DNA from: Anarhynchus alexandrinus
Taxonomy: Eukaryota > Chordata > Aves > Charadriiformes > Charadriidae
Assembly: GCA_008711295.1 (NCBI GenBank)
Contig: VUYV01000015.1
Coordinates: 2,672,846-2,736,845, forward strand
Direction of reading: 5' to 3'
Length of the DNA stretch: 64,000 nucleotides
Below, in pieces: positions 36,471 to 49,330 of the stretch; positions within the stretch are counted from its first letter, which is position 1; each line of letters starts with the position of its first letter. The position numbers and the translations under genes were made by a program. The notes below the pieces were generated by a model. It searched no databases, was not told where the DNA came from, and saw only the letters and a list, made by a program, of their open reading frames with translations.

Positions 36471-39400
36471 TCAGCAGCTCAGATTCAAAGCTGGTAGAAA
36501 TTTTCTATTAGGAATACTTTGGAACTGGAGGAGCGGAGCTATTTTGCCCCCCAAAGTAGTAAAAAAGCCTCCACTCACTCATTTCTAAGGTCGCTGCAAA
36601 AGAAGGAAAAATTCCAGCAAAAGTAGCAGTCAAAGAAACATTATCACCTGTGTGCATCCCCAGGCCAATTTATTTAACAAAAAATGACCAAGAAGCATTT
36701 GAAGAGACACATACCAGCATTATTTTTTTTTTTTAATTCTTGTTCCTTTTTAAGAAAACAGTACATACTGGTCAATTCACGAAGACATGTAAGGGCCACC
36801 CTAGAGCCTCACTTTCTTTAGAGATATCTTGAGACAAGCATTCTTTTTCCAGTCCACTGACAAACAGCACTGTGGAACTAATGGGCGAAGATCAGAAAAC
36901 CTTTCCTCTAAGCAGGCAGAGCCCATGAAACCAGAAGTTACAAGGCAGCAGGTGAATAACTAGAGGAGACAGAAAGGAGTGTGATTTCATACAGAGACAG
37001 ATCATTCTAATCAGACAGACAATTTAAAGATGCATTTTGTCTTTTCTTCTTTATTGGTAATGAACATAAATCACAAAGGTAACAAAATCCTCAGCACTCC
37101 CCCTCCCCCCCAATTACCTGCCCATGAGCTCTAAGAGAACAGAAAGCATGAAAGAAATTTTGGCATGTTTTATTTTGGACCATCAGGCAGCAGTTTGTAC
37201 TGATAGATGTATTTTTGAGAGCATACAGCTGCCTTATTCACTAATTAAGGCTTCTGAGAGTGTAATGAAAAACTGTGTGATTTCACTGCATGGCAAACGG
37301 CCAGCACAATTTGTTCCAGATACACAAAAGAGATTTGAGTTGCAGATTATCCGGGTATGGGTAGGGTGAGTTTCGCGCAGGTGTGCAGCAAAGGCGAGGG
37401 AAAGGGGGCCGGCACCGTATTCCCAGCACACTTGCAAATCCTTCCACTGGAATTTCTTCCAGACACAAAACCCCACAAAGCACCAGTGACATTTACCGCT
37501 TGTTCCAGTGTAACAACCCTTACCTGAGTGGCGGACAGTATATGCCATACGTACCTGATAACACTAGAGGGAGCGTGTAGAAGAGGAGGAGGAAGAGGAA
37601 GAGCAGTTACATTTTTGTTGAAAGCGGTAAATTTGCAAGCTAGTGTAACTTTTATAATATGGCAAAAAGCATGTTCAAGTAAAGGACAGGATTCCTGCTT
37701 TCCATTCCCTGTCTTGAAGTACGTCAGCTGGTATGAAAGTTCCTAACCATTGAACATCTTTTGTTCTTGCTACCAAAGGGAAGAGAAAAACCTCTTTCAC
37801 ATTGTGGGAGGAGACACCCATAAAACAGTTTAGGCTTCCTCAAAATTAAGCAGCGCTCACGCAACACAATTCAGACAAAACAGCCTCCAGACAACGGCTT
37901 GCGTATGAACGTATCTCTGAACAAAGCTGGTATTTCAGCAGTCAAAAAGACGGAGCCTCGGCAAGACGCCAAGACCAGGAACCCCAAAAATTGCTGACAG
38001 GCTAAAAAAGCACCAACTCCACAACAGTATCTATCCCAGAACATCATTGCAGTATATCACCCTGACCACACTGGCAGCAGCCCTGAGCTAGCAGAGAGTG
38101 TGAAAGATGCATGCTATCAAATTTACATACATCAAGCAGACAACAATATGACCAAAATTAAAAAGCTACTAATACATAGCAATCTGCCAAATTGAAATTC
38201 TGGACTCTTCGGATATCCAACTCCATGTCTGTATCTATTATACTATGAACATAATCTCTATGACTATCAGCAGCTGGAACATACAAGGTTTGCTTTCCTC
38301 GGTATTTGGAAGAAAGCCTCACTCTTTATCCCAGTGCTCCATAAATAGCAGTTTTCCCGCCAATTTCTCTGCACTATAATCCAGATTATATCCCAAACCT
38401 TCAGTCAGAAGCCATCAGTTTTCAGATATTAAGGAAAATACTTATCCATGGAGAGAAAACCTGTCAGAGAACCAGATCTCTCTCTAACTGGTGGAAATAA
38501 ACACACTTTTGGAGATAAACCTCAGCTTCAGGCACAGTTTTGTCAGTCTGATCAGTACAGGGAAAAGTCGTCACTAAATACATGCAGGATCTTTAAGGTA
38601 AGTAATTTACAATAGCAGAAGGAATAGGAGACTCCTTACAGATTCATTTAAGTTTAGCAGAGGGCTACAGGGCTGCCGCAATCTACATTTTTAGCTACAC
38701 AGTTTTAGAAGTCATTGGGGTGTTTAGAAATTATGTACTTAGTAAAAAAGAATCGTGAACAAGTTGTTTGTTTTTTTTTAAGGGAGTTTGGAAGACAATA
38801 GCATTGTCGAATACTGGACACCCCCATTTAAACATTCCAAGTTCCCTGTAAAAGTACCCTTCACCCTTAACATAGCTGCAGGGAACAACTATGTTTCTTT
38901 GGTAAGTACTTTTAGTATTTCTAAAACATGACATGATTTTTGTTTGGTTTTCAAAAAGTTAATTTTGTTTAGTTGCCTTTCAAAATAATTATTTGTCACG
39001 TAAAGAAAATCTCATTAGAACTTGCAATGCATTTGTTTCCTACTTCTTTTTTCCCCCTCAGAATAAAATTTACTATTTTCCTGCCTGCCCTAGCTCACAG
39101 TGAAATCTGTCAGCTGTCCTATGCCTCAACAAATCACAGCAATTAGCAACAAACACCACCACAGCACAAACATTTCTAAAGACTGTCCGCAAAACACATC
39201 CAGAGACAATATTCAGAACACATGTATCAAGAAGCTCTTAAAACACCAGTCATGGAAAACCTAATTAATCTGACTCAAAACAAACACTGTGGCCAAATGC
39301 TAAGTCACATTAACCAGGCTGTAAAAGACTTCTACAGGAACAAAGTCAACCTTTGACATGGTCAGCGAAGCAGTACTGCAATTCAGAGAGGGAGGGAGGG

Positions 39401-39589
39401 AGGGTTTGGGGATGGATCGGTGCAAACCCCAGTGAGCTCAGAGCAAAACAAGCAGGAGAGAAGCTCCTGTTCAAAACGCTTGAGCTCCACACGGCCCTGG
39501 CCTATGTGTGTCTTACCATGACACATTATGGGAACCAGAAATCAATGCTCCCCCTAAAAGAGTGGCACGATTTTTCGGAACTGCTGGGC
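36471..39589. other. Unique sequence, no gene seen
   Basis: A+T-rich, A/C-rich on the + strand, with short random frames and no recognised repeat apart from the (GGGA)n run at 39.39 kb. Confidence 0.55.
39386..39404 (+). repeat. Short (GGGA)n tandem repeat
   Basis: AGAGGGAGGGAGGGAGGG on the + strand. Confidence 0.75.
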
Positions 39590-39715
39590 ACAGGAGATGC
39601 CCCCATTGACTTCAGTGGGACCTGCTGTGTATTTGGTATCTCTGAAAGCTAGGCCACACACTTAGGTGCCCATATATGGCCTTAAAAGTCAAACTGTAGG
39701 CACCTATTTAAAAAT
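39590..39715 (+). repeat. Ancient amniote repeat with CATTGACTTCAGTGGGA and TTAGGTGCC blocks
   Basis: Landmarks are CCCCCATTGACTTCAGTGGG, TCTCTGAAAGCTAGGCCAC, ACTTAGGTGCCCATATATGG and ACTGTAGGCACCTATTTAAA. This series is familiar to me as a high-copy ancient repeat of turtles and crocodilians that survives as relics in birds. I cannot name its class. It ends a 99-codon + frame by chance. Confidence 0.6.
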
Positions 39716-40939
39716 AAATTACAGAAATCTCAACCTCTGTTCCTGGAAGTACTATATTTGAGAAAAGAAGTGAAGCCCACAGGGGGGCAAGCACTGCCCC
39801 TGGCATTTCAGATCCTATTGCCCTCCCCACAAGAGTAGCATTCAACCCGGTGCTGTGGCTGTAAAAACTCTGCAGAAAGATACCATAGGCCTACCTGCAT
39901 TCAGGTTGAACCAATGCTTCGTGGTTATGAAGGAACAGGGAAACAAAGACCCCTGCCTGGATTATTAAAGAAAGTTGTCAATATTGTGATGATGGTCAAC
40001 AACAAATTCTTCAGTCCTTTATTGTGGTCAGGCCACATGTCCTTAGCTACTAGCTAAGGAACAGTGCCCCAGCATGGTTAAAAAGCTGTTATGCACCACC
40101 CCAGAGTAGACACATTTCCCTTCTTAAAAAAAAAAAAATTTAAAAATGCAGTTTATAGTGAGAATGGCAGGTCACCTTGAAAACATCAGAAAAGAATATA
40201 GCACTGGCAGCTTTACATGATTTAGAGATGTTAACTAGTGACTTTACCAGCTTGCACAGCTTCTGTAGTATTTTAGGTGCTTCAAAAAGTTTATGACATT
40301 GCCTGTTTTTAAGCATGATAATATATGAGGATATTACCTCTGAACAACCACTGTGCTTCGTTTGACAGAACAGGTCATAACGAGCCTTCACTTTACACCT
40401 TTGAAGCTTTGAATCAAACATAGGATTTTTGTCCATTTCTGTACTAAAGATGTTAAAATTGAGGTCCCTTTTCTCTCCTTACCACAGAGCCTGAATTTTT
40501 TCTACAGCTCTAAAAAAAGTGAATACTCTTAAATCAGGGGCATATGTTGTTCCAAACCCTAATATTAAGCTGTTACAACAGTGAAGTATGTAATGATGGA
40601 ATGTATTGCTGCAGTTGCCGCCCTGATGAGCTAAGGGTTTATACAAGTCAAGTTTTCTTCAGTAAATGGTTTTTCATTACCAAAAGGGGGCAAAGAAAAA
40701 GAGGAACAAATATATTGCCTTGCCCAACATCACTTCTGGGTTTTGGAGAGCATTTGCCATTCACCATTATGGTTTCAGTTTTTACTTGACTGGAATAGAC
40801 CCGGAGACAGAGATTCCTCCCACCTCACTTTTAGACACATGGCTGAGGCTCTCAGAACAGAGTGCGATGGCACAAAGTTATTTATGCAACCAGTGAATGA
40901 AGAGAGAGGGGTCTCAGGAGGGCTGTTTATAACCACAGC

Positions 40940-41110
40940 CTGCTGGGTCAGGCCCAATGTCCATTTATCCCAGTATCCTGTCTCTGGCAGTGGTCAGTAA
41001 TGGCTGTTAAGTGAAAAAGCACAAGAACACTACAAATACGTGTGCTCTCTCCCTAGTATACTCTCTTAACCTCTGCTATCTGCATCTCAAAGACTTGCTG
41101 ACCCCAAGGT
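40940..41110 (+). repeat. Ancient amniote interspersed repeat, copy B
   Basis: This is a second copy of the repeat at 13.7 kb, in the same orientation. Shared landmarks are CTGGGTCAGGCCCAATGTCC, CAGTATCCTGTCTCTGGCAG, GTGGTCAGTAATGGCTG, the AAGCACAAGAACAC block, and a later CATCTCAAAGACTTGCTGACC that aligns with the 'ggctcagggacttc' end of copy A. The two copies differ by many substitutions and small indels, as expected for insertions that predate modern birds. Confidence 0.6.
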
Positions 41111-43237
41111 AAGAACCTTAGACTATAAAACCCTTGAGTGGAGTTGTCTGAACATTTGCCTAGTCACTTTGAGCTGGGGAACTTCTGCCAACCCCATCAT
41201 GCTGCAAAGAGCTCATCACTGCATAGGTAATGACATAGAAATCAGTGCCATAATATCACAGCTTCAGAATCTTAGGATGCTCTTATCCCATTGCAAGATA
41301 CAAGTAGGCATCAATAAAAGCATCCAGCCTCTGGAACCAGAGGTAGAAATGCCACGTAACCAAGATCAAACTACTTTTTGAGCATCCAGGTAACCCAATA
41401 ACACAGAAGCACTCTGGGCACTTCTAGCAAGAGAAGCCACCAGCATTAGTCTCGTTTTGCTGGAGAGGGGCTGAAAGAGTGGCTTACCTCCAGTTGCAGA
41501 AGAGTTAGGAAACAAGAAGACTCCTGACCCTCAGCTCACCTGTGTCACCCCCAGTCCGGTCATCTTCTGTCAGCTCTACAGTAACGATTTACCAGGAACA
41601 AGGACACTGCTGCATGCTGGAAAGGTTTCTTTGGGGCTTCTTGGGAAACACTTTGAAATATTAAAATGCTATTTTCAAAGGGGTTTTCTAAGCAATTTAT
41701 TTACCTTTATAGACTCAGCTTAAAAGCCCAGAACTATTACAGGGTTAAAAAAAACAAACAACAAAACCATAGAAGACTTTTAGGAAAAGTTGTTTGGCAA
41801 ATCATTTTTCCGTAGTCTGTCTTTCAGCTAGCAGCCAACACACAGTTGTACCGCTCTTCAAAAGGCTTGTAGCGGGTCAGCTGGATACCTCCTGTGTGAT
41901 GCCTACAATTCCCAGCATCCCGTCTAACACACTTCCAGGTCCTACCACTTTTTGCTCCCAAACTGATACACTGATCCAATAGTCAGCTATCATGTTATCT
42001 GTTTAGCCTGTCCAGTCAATACGTTGCTATTTAAGTTGCATTATCACCAAGATATATTTGGTACAACATCCGCACGGATTGTATTACAGAACACTTAATT
42101 GTTTGCTACCAAAACGCAGGGCTATTCAATCTGCCCCATGCTGGTCAACAAGAGGCCTTGAAATGTGACCCTGTCTCACCCCACATCTGCATTGCTTTCC
42201 CAGACAGCTTTAGGGACAGTACCTGATCAGTGTCTTCTGGACTCCAGTGCTGGCTGCAACTGCAGCGGACTGCAGAAAACCTACTGCAGGTACACGCAGA
42301 GCTCACAGCGCAGTACCGAGAGCTGCTCGATGTCCTTACCTTCCACTAAAACCCGGGCTGAGTTGAAAATCAGCCGGTGATGCCCAGTGTGATTCATAAA
42401 CAGTGCTTTAGGCCGGAGTGAAGGAGGAGAGCAGATAGCACTAGTGGATGGCTCATATTTAAAAGGCAGATTTTTTTTTTTTTTTTGTGGGGGTGGGGTG
42501 GTGTGTTTTAAATTAGCTCTAAGTTAGCAGTGTCCAACTGAAAAAAGGGAAAACACCTGCAGTCACAGGACTGACTACCTCCGCATGGGTCTGCTAGCCG
42601 GGCCCAGACACGAGGGAAAACATTATTATCTTCTGCTTTGCATGAGTTGCTTATTACCATGTTCCTTCAAAGCCTCCCAAACAGGGAGAAAAACATCTCC
42701 CACCATCAGGCTCCACCAAGGTGACATGGTTGCTGGGAGACTCACAGTTGCAGATACCTACTACGGAGAGGTAAAAAGACAAATCCATTCTGCACGTGCG
42801 ACCGAGGCTTGTGGCTCAGCCACTTCCAGCTTGCTGCTGGCAGCCTGGATATTACCTCTAAGATAAATGAATAAGAGTTTAGGTCTTATTGGATTACTGT
42901 TTATTGAACTTTATAAATTCCAATTAACAGACCCCTGAGCAATAAGAGACATGTAGTGTACTCTTCATTTTATAGTGCAATTATTACTGAGTTTATCCTC
43001 AGCTGAACAAGAGGTATTAACGGATAAAACATAGGAAAGAAGACATACGAATAGATAAAAGCAGATATTGGAGACAAGGAGATAAACAGATACAACTAGG
43101 AGAAAATGCACAAGGCAAGAAAGAGCACACGTGTTTGGCTGATTAGGTTATTTCATTGCTTATACTACTATGCAGGAGGCCTGCAGGAAATAGATGAGAC
43201 TGTTACACAGATGAGTAAGTGTCCTAAATATGCGAGC

Positions 43238-43287
43238 AGGAGAAAAGAGGTAGGGAGGGGGAAGGGGAAAAAGAAAAAAAGAAGAGG
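43238..43287 (+). repeat. Purine-rich tract
   Basis: About 50 bases of G and A with one T at 43251. Simple sequence able to form triplex-type structure; no evidence of function. Confidence 0.7.
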
Positions 43288-45897
43288 TAAACAGCAGTCA
43301 AAATAGGACAGAATTTGGAATTTATTGTTTTCACAGTTGCTCTAGAGGCATGAACATGTTGAGAAAGATCTCCCTATTCAGCATTTTGCCAATGTGCAGA
43401 GAAAGTTGTACTAGTGAAGCTTTGGTACTATTTAAAAGAAGGAAACATGCTCAGGGTGTTCAATCATCAACTAATTTATACAAACAAGATGCAATGCAAT
43501 CCCTCCATCCCCACCCCAGTATTGGACAGAAACCAACCTGCTAACACAAGATCTGTGGAAACTCAGCTCCATTAAAAGCCATGATGAAAGGAAGGTGTTT
43601 TTAAAGCACTGCCGCTACAGTTCTTTCAGACCATCCTTGCCCCCCTCCTCATTCCCACCTGACCTTTTTTTTTTCCCCACTTTTTATTTATTGAGCCTGT
43701 GCATACTGCCTTTTTCAGAGATAAGAGGAGTATGTATGTGTATAAACTCCATCAGTAACTAACAACATCGATCCAGTCCTCATTGCCAGGGTTTCCTGGT
43801 ACTTTCACGTGCTAAATATAAGAGCTCCCCTACCTGTCTGCTGCAGGTATTATGAAGTGGAAAAAGGAAAGAGATTCAGGTCATCTTCATTTCATGCTTG
43901 AACTTTCATATTATGATTCTCTGCTGCTGAAAATATTAGCGTGGTAGTTTCCAGTTCTTTCTCCTCCATCTCACCATGGTGTCAGAGCCCAGATGCCCTC
44001 TACAAATTTATTGTGTCCCTCAGAGAACTCACAGCTTACAAGATAACGTGAAAGGTACCTGCCGGGTGTTTTGCTTCCTAAAGACGCAAACACAGTTAGC
44101 GTCAGTTCCTTAATTCAAAGCAGGGATCCAAACAAAAGACCAATTCTAATGTCGGACATCTTCTTCTTGGCCCATAGAAAAATTGACCCAGCAGCACTAA
44201 AAGAAGCTGAAGACATGGTTTCATCAGCAGGCTTAACACTCTCCTCCCTGTAAACCAATGTCAAGGGAGATGAGGGCCAGGGAGATGATCAGACACGCTA
44301 CGCAATCAGTAACAATTTAAAATAAGGTCAAGTGGCTACACCTAGGTGTTGTGCACACTTGTGATGAAAGATAACCGTGTCCCAGCACAGTTACAGTCTG
44401 AACACGAGGCTAGCAAAGAAATGGCAGGACAGCAGAGCTGCACACCAGGAGAAGCACCACTGTTAGGGTATTTGACTTCTATCCCATCTGTGACAGAGCC
44501 TTAAACTGGTTTTAGATCTGTTCACCCTCAAATTATTTCTCCTTGTTATAGAAGAATTGCAAGGGAGAACTTGCCATGATCTTGTTCAGTCTCTCTGCTC
44601 AAAGAAAAATAGGTTTAGTTGTCACAGCCTGGTCCAAGTTTTGTCTTTTCCTAAGGGTCCTGAATGTGAACTCCACTGGAGCTGCTGGTGTCAGCTGCAG
44701 TAGGTAATGGACTGCAGCAAATACCCCACATGCTAGTAAGAGATTCACACCTTGATCACCCTCTCTGAATACTATACCATATAGCAACTTCTGCCTGTGC
44801 AAAGGAGGTGTAAGAATGTTGATATGGTATTGCTTTGAATGAATGAGCATTTTTTACCATGAGGAAGAAGATACGAAAAAAGACAAGGACTATAACTGTT
44901 TTTTAAATCTTTCCTCCAAACATCAGCGTGATTTCTCCATAATACAGCAACAATCAAGTTTAAGAAACTTGATGGCCTCAGCACTCTTTTTTCCAGCTCC
45001 CACCCCTGCAGCTACCTCCAGCCTTGTCAGTCACAGGAGTTACACTTCTCAGCTACTTTGCTGCATCCTCTTCACCTTTAGACACTTGGAAGCTGTAATG
45101 TCCATCCCCTTTCAAGCTATTAGGAAGCAAGTGGAAACACAATATTTCTCCAAGAGTACGTCTTGTTGATAAAATACAATCTGCTTATGGAAACACTGAC
45201 ACAACACAGTGCCATCAGCAAAGCTGCAAACTCTCCTTCGGGTTAGAGGTTGCACAATGCCTCAACAGCCACATGAAAGACAGCAAACAAGCCCCAGGTC
45301 AATAAGAGTTAATCTACTCCAGGAACTTAACGTATGTAAGAAAGTATTACAAACTAATAATGGCCACCCCCCATACCACCTCCTGAGCCCCCCGATCCTG
45401 CAATAGATCATACAGAATGGATTACATTAATTTTCTATAAACTATATCAACTTGAGTGACATGTCCTTAAGGGTTAGGTGATTGATATCCACAATGAAGT
45501 CTTATAATCTAAAATCATATTAATATTAATATTAAAGATTTTCTGTCCTTTATGTGCATCATTAAATTCCGAGTATAAGGTGAAATTGACAACATACATT
45601 TTGACAGCTTATCTATAATAAATATGCAAATCTCAATACCAGCGTGTCATCACAGACTTTGCTGCTCCTTGAAATATCAGAGAGATCCTTTCTTTATATG
45701 ACATTTACAGTGAAAGATCAGATATAAAGCATTTTGTATGACTGAGATTTTCATTGGCTTAGTCTTCAAGCACAATGATAGGGACTTCATATTCCATTGG
45801 CACCACCATCACCCCTCCTCCTGTCTCCTCGTCGTGACACCATGGTGGGGAAAAAAAAACCTCAAGTGTTTCCACTCTTTCTTTGCTCTTCTTGCAG

Positions 45898-45993
45898 CAA
45901 ATGAATATTAAAACAAACATACTCTCTGAAGACATCTTAGCAACGCCTTCCCTTAGGCCTACATATACTACCAGAGGAGATGGTTCAACGCAG
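45898..45993 (+). other. Possible exon-like segment, 32 codons open
   Basis: A very strong acceptor (a 25-base pyrimidine-rich run ending CTTCTTGCAG) opens a 96-base segment that is open in one frame and ends ACGCAG|GTTGGA. The donor is poor, and the frame runs on to 46182 without it. The peptide begins QMNIKTNILSEDILATP and is not recognised. Most likely a chance acceptor. Confidence 0.12.
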
Positions 45994-48059
45994 GTTGGAT
46001 TTAACCCAGGAGAGGAATTAAATGAGTTACTAGGCAGGATGCCAGCTGTCCTTAACCCTGTGAGAGCACCTCAAACCTGTACAGTGCCACCCCACTCAAA
46101 TACATGGCACAGGGAATTTAGAAGCTCAGCCCTGATGAAAGCAGCATTTTGGAGCAGTATCCTGTTGGTTCCTGCCCAATAGTCACACAGTCCCAACCCG
46201 CAGATACCCACTCCATCACATAACCTGGTACACAGCATCTCATGCTCCTGTGTTCACGAGTCTGGCAACACCATCTTTCTTCGTTTCCACCCTGTTGCTT
46301 GCTTGGACTGTGCACGTGCAGCGTGAGGCAATGCCACTCCTGGGTTGCAGCACAGCACTTAGAGCGAAGAGATCCAACCCAACTGTCCTGTGCAGACTTT
46401 AATGCATTTTGCAGCCCTCAGCCCTTTTCTACCTCCACTCTCCTTGTCAGAGGCTGCTGCCAGACAACAATGGCAGGAACGGTGTTTTGTGATGTGAAAT
46501 TGCTGTGACTAGCACGGCAAACATCTAATTTTGATTGGGAATTTGAAGCATAACTAATCTAAACAACTAATCACAATTTTTACACTACTTTGAGAAAGAA
46601 TGCCTACCTGTCCATGTGCACATACAACTGCTCTCATTATCTCCTTCTAAATTAGTCCTCGCACATACTTGTCAGTAGAAAAAGAATTGAAAGGAAATAT
46701 AAATAGATTCTCAATGAAGACAATAATTCATAGGAAACCAACCCAAGGCTATGAAATGTATTGTTTCAAGGTCTGTTATAACTGTTCATTCCTGACAAGG
46801 GCAGGGCACAGGTAGAACAGGAACAAAAAGATCAAACATCACTGAGCCGTCTTTACTTCTGTTATCTTCTGGCCAAAGCCAAAGCCTGACACTGGCCATG
46901 AAATGTGGGATATAAACAGGGCAACATGAAAGCCCGAAAGGTGCGACAGGGGCTTCGCCATGGAGCCCATGTGCATGTACAGACAGCTGTGCTGAACAGG
47001 AGATAATAATGCAAGGTAGCTTACCCTACACTCATTGAAGGATTAAATGCTGAGCCTTTACTATATAGCAAAAGCATGAACCCCAGCAGTTTGAACAGAA
47101 TAACTCCCTTCATCCTTAGGGAAAACAGAAGATTTATAATTTGTTCAGGTGTTGAAACCTTCGGGGTCTTTTATTACCAAAAAAAAGGAGTGGAGTTTGG
47201 CCAGGAAAGACTAGCCCCTCTTTCCATATATTTTTCAGTGCTGCCACCTCACTATTGCCTCGCGGGTACCACTACTCACCTTTCACTAAAGTCACAGGAA
47301 CCTATATTTTAAAAGCATCTAGGTTTACTCTACAGCATCTACCTTCCCACGACAGGCTTGAATGGAGTTTTAGTGCTTCAGAAAGTCCATTTCCCAGTAT
47401 GGCTAAGTTGTTTGGATCCTGTAAGGGAAATCCTGCTGCCGGAGAAGGAAATCCGTGTCAAATAAGGCATCTCCCAATTCATCCTGTCAGCAGCCAGCCT
47501 CTGCTCACAGCCACACCACACAGCAGCTGCACACCACGAGATGTGGTTGAGGGCTGCCACCTCGCCTGCCAGCTAGGAACCAAAGCAGAGACTTCCTAAG
47601 CTAAGAGATGTAACTCCAAAACCTGAGCTATAAAGAAAGTGAGCTCTGCGGGAAGGGCTTCAGTCTCTGCAAACTACAGAGATGCATATCGACAGGACAC
47701 GCTGCCGATGCTGACCCCAAGACAGGCTGTGTCTTCAGTGAAGGAGGGGGCAAATAAAAGAGTTTTTTTTTCTTCTTCCTCTGCACCGTTCTCACAATCA
47801 ACACTCAGCTCTTGTGTTGCATTCATCTCCGACTAATCCTCCCCTGCTTTATTTTTTATTTGTGTTGACTTGACATGCCTTAATCCCTGAGTCAGCTCCT
47901 ATTTCTTGTTAAACCAAAGGTAAATTATACCAAGTCTACCCAGCAATGTTAAAGCCGGCAGGATTTATAATGCAAAGCACCTGCTAAAAATACCCAGGCG
48001 AGCATACCAACTGCAAGAGCTTTCCACGGTGCCAGAGACAAACATGTCACACCCAGAAG

Positions 48060-48605
48060 ATGCGACGCAAGGCGGGGGAAAAGCGATGCAGCTAATGAGA
48101 GGGCAGGGTCTTTGTCCCGCACCCAGGGCCTAACGGAGGAGAAGACAGAGGCGGGAGAACTTCCCTCTTGGCCTCCGCTCATGCAATGATTTTTCACACT
48201 CCCTTCCCCTGGCACCATGGTTGTGACACCTCTCACGTGAGCATCACCCACGTCACTCGCTACACCACGCCTGCGTAGTCCCTCGGAGCAGGCGGTGTGC
48301 TTGCTTGCCGTCACGCACGTATTCCTCCTCACTCGCAGGGACTCCGCGCAGAGGCGTTTCATCTCACCCAGGGCACTGCTCTGCGTACTCCCTCACCCCC
48401 AGCTCGCACACGCTCCACCAGTACCACGCTCCCGTACTCTATTTTTGCCTCTCTCCCCATTTGTGTCACCATTTCGGCATCCAGCACCCTGCCTGACTCT
48501 GCCTCTCGCACTTGCACACGCTGATGCGTTCCCCCTGCATCCACGTCCCCGGTGCTGCGTGCAGTTTGTGCTCCCTCTCCCTTCCTCCTGCCTGCCGGCA
48601 TCAGT
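48060..48605. promoter_or_regulatory. Weak CpG-enriched, C-rich patch; possible promoter or enhancer
   Basis: By eye this patch holds about 35 CpG in 540 bases, whereas most 60-base lines elsewhere in the window hold none or one. The densest line, 48301-48360, has seven. The + strand is C-rich with CTCGCA and CACGC words. It falls short of a classical strong CpG island and has no TATA box. It directly precedes the conserved-element-like block at 48.82-49.33 kb. Long frames on both strands (137 codons minus at 47949-48362, 133 codons plus at 48295-48696) arise from the C-rich composition and overlap one another, so I do not call them genes. Confidence 0.4.
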
Positions 48606-48820
48606 CTCCCTTCCAAGCCTGCACGAGCCCATGTGCCAGGCAGGAAGACGGTTTTTTGATTCATCCACATTATCAGCAAAGTGCATCCAGATCTGAACAG
48701 CCCTGTCAGCTCTTGAGAAATGAAACAATAGCAAGTATCTGGTGAATTTCATGGTTATCAACACTCCTAATCAGGCAGATGAACTGGAAAAAAAAGCATT
48801 CATTACTTTGAACTAATGAT

Positions 48821-49330
48821 TCCTTAACATCTTTGCTTTTCGAGACTTGACTCGCTTCAGTTTCCTATTTTTATTTTTAAATGAATTGAAAACCCAGCCC
48901 TTTTTGCCCAGGGATTTCTGCAATATCCCGGGAGCCTGAGGTCTCGTTCCCTCCTCCCCCTCCTCCGGCTTCTGTTTGCGGAGCATCATTATCATTATGT
49001 AATGATGTTTCTGTCGAGCTGGCAGAGTTGCATAGTAAAGCGCATTAACCTGGTGATAACGGATCACTTACATTTTTTATCATGATCTATTGCCGAGTTA
49101 GCACACCGGGCCACTTCCAACAGCACCGCGCACTCGATAAATTAGTGTGCTGGCCTAGAACTCGTGATGGAATATTGTTTGGATTTCTGGTGGCTCTGCA
49201 ACTAATCGTATTTTTCCCCCATCTGTTTACTTTGCTTTGACTCGGGGCTGTCAAGGGAGGGGGGTGTAGGGGTTGAGAGAATAAGAGATCTGCGTGAGAT
49301 TTATCCCTTGGCACTAATTGCCTCACCCAC
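48821..49330. promoter_or_regulatory. Candidate conserved non-coding regulatory block
   Basis: The block combines features typical of developmental enhancers: dense homeodomain-like TAAT/ATTA cores, including the perfect palindrome ATCATTATGTAATGAT at 48991-49006, a forkhead-type TGTTTAC, a TCF-like CTTTGA, and CpG kept inside A+T-rich sequence. It contains no recognised repeat. Frames across it are short. Conservation itself cannot be seen from one sequence, so the call is by texture. Confidence 0.35.

Larger units (their letters stand above)
41111..48059. other. Unique sequence, no gene seen
   Basis: No repeat family or coding sequence recognised apart from the purine tract at 43.24 kb and the weak exon-like segment at 45.9 kb. 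A word CTACAATTCCCAGCATCC at 41903-41920 is close to the ZNF143/SBS motif. Confidence 0.5.

Noticed and set aside
47949..48764. Overlapping long frames on both strands in the C-rich patch
   Set aside because: Several frames of 106-137 codons overlap in opposite directions, as expected from low stop-codon frequency in C-rich sequence.
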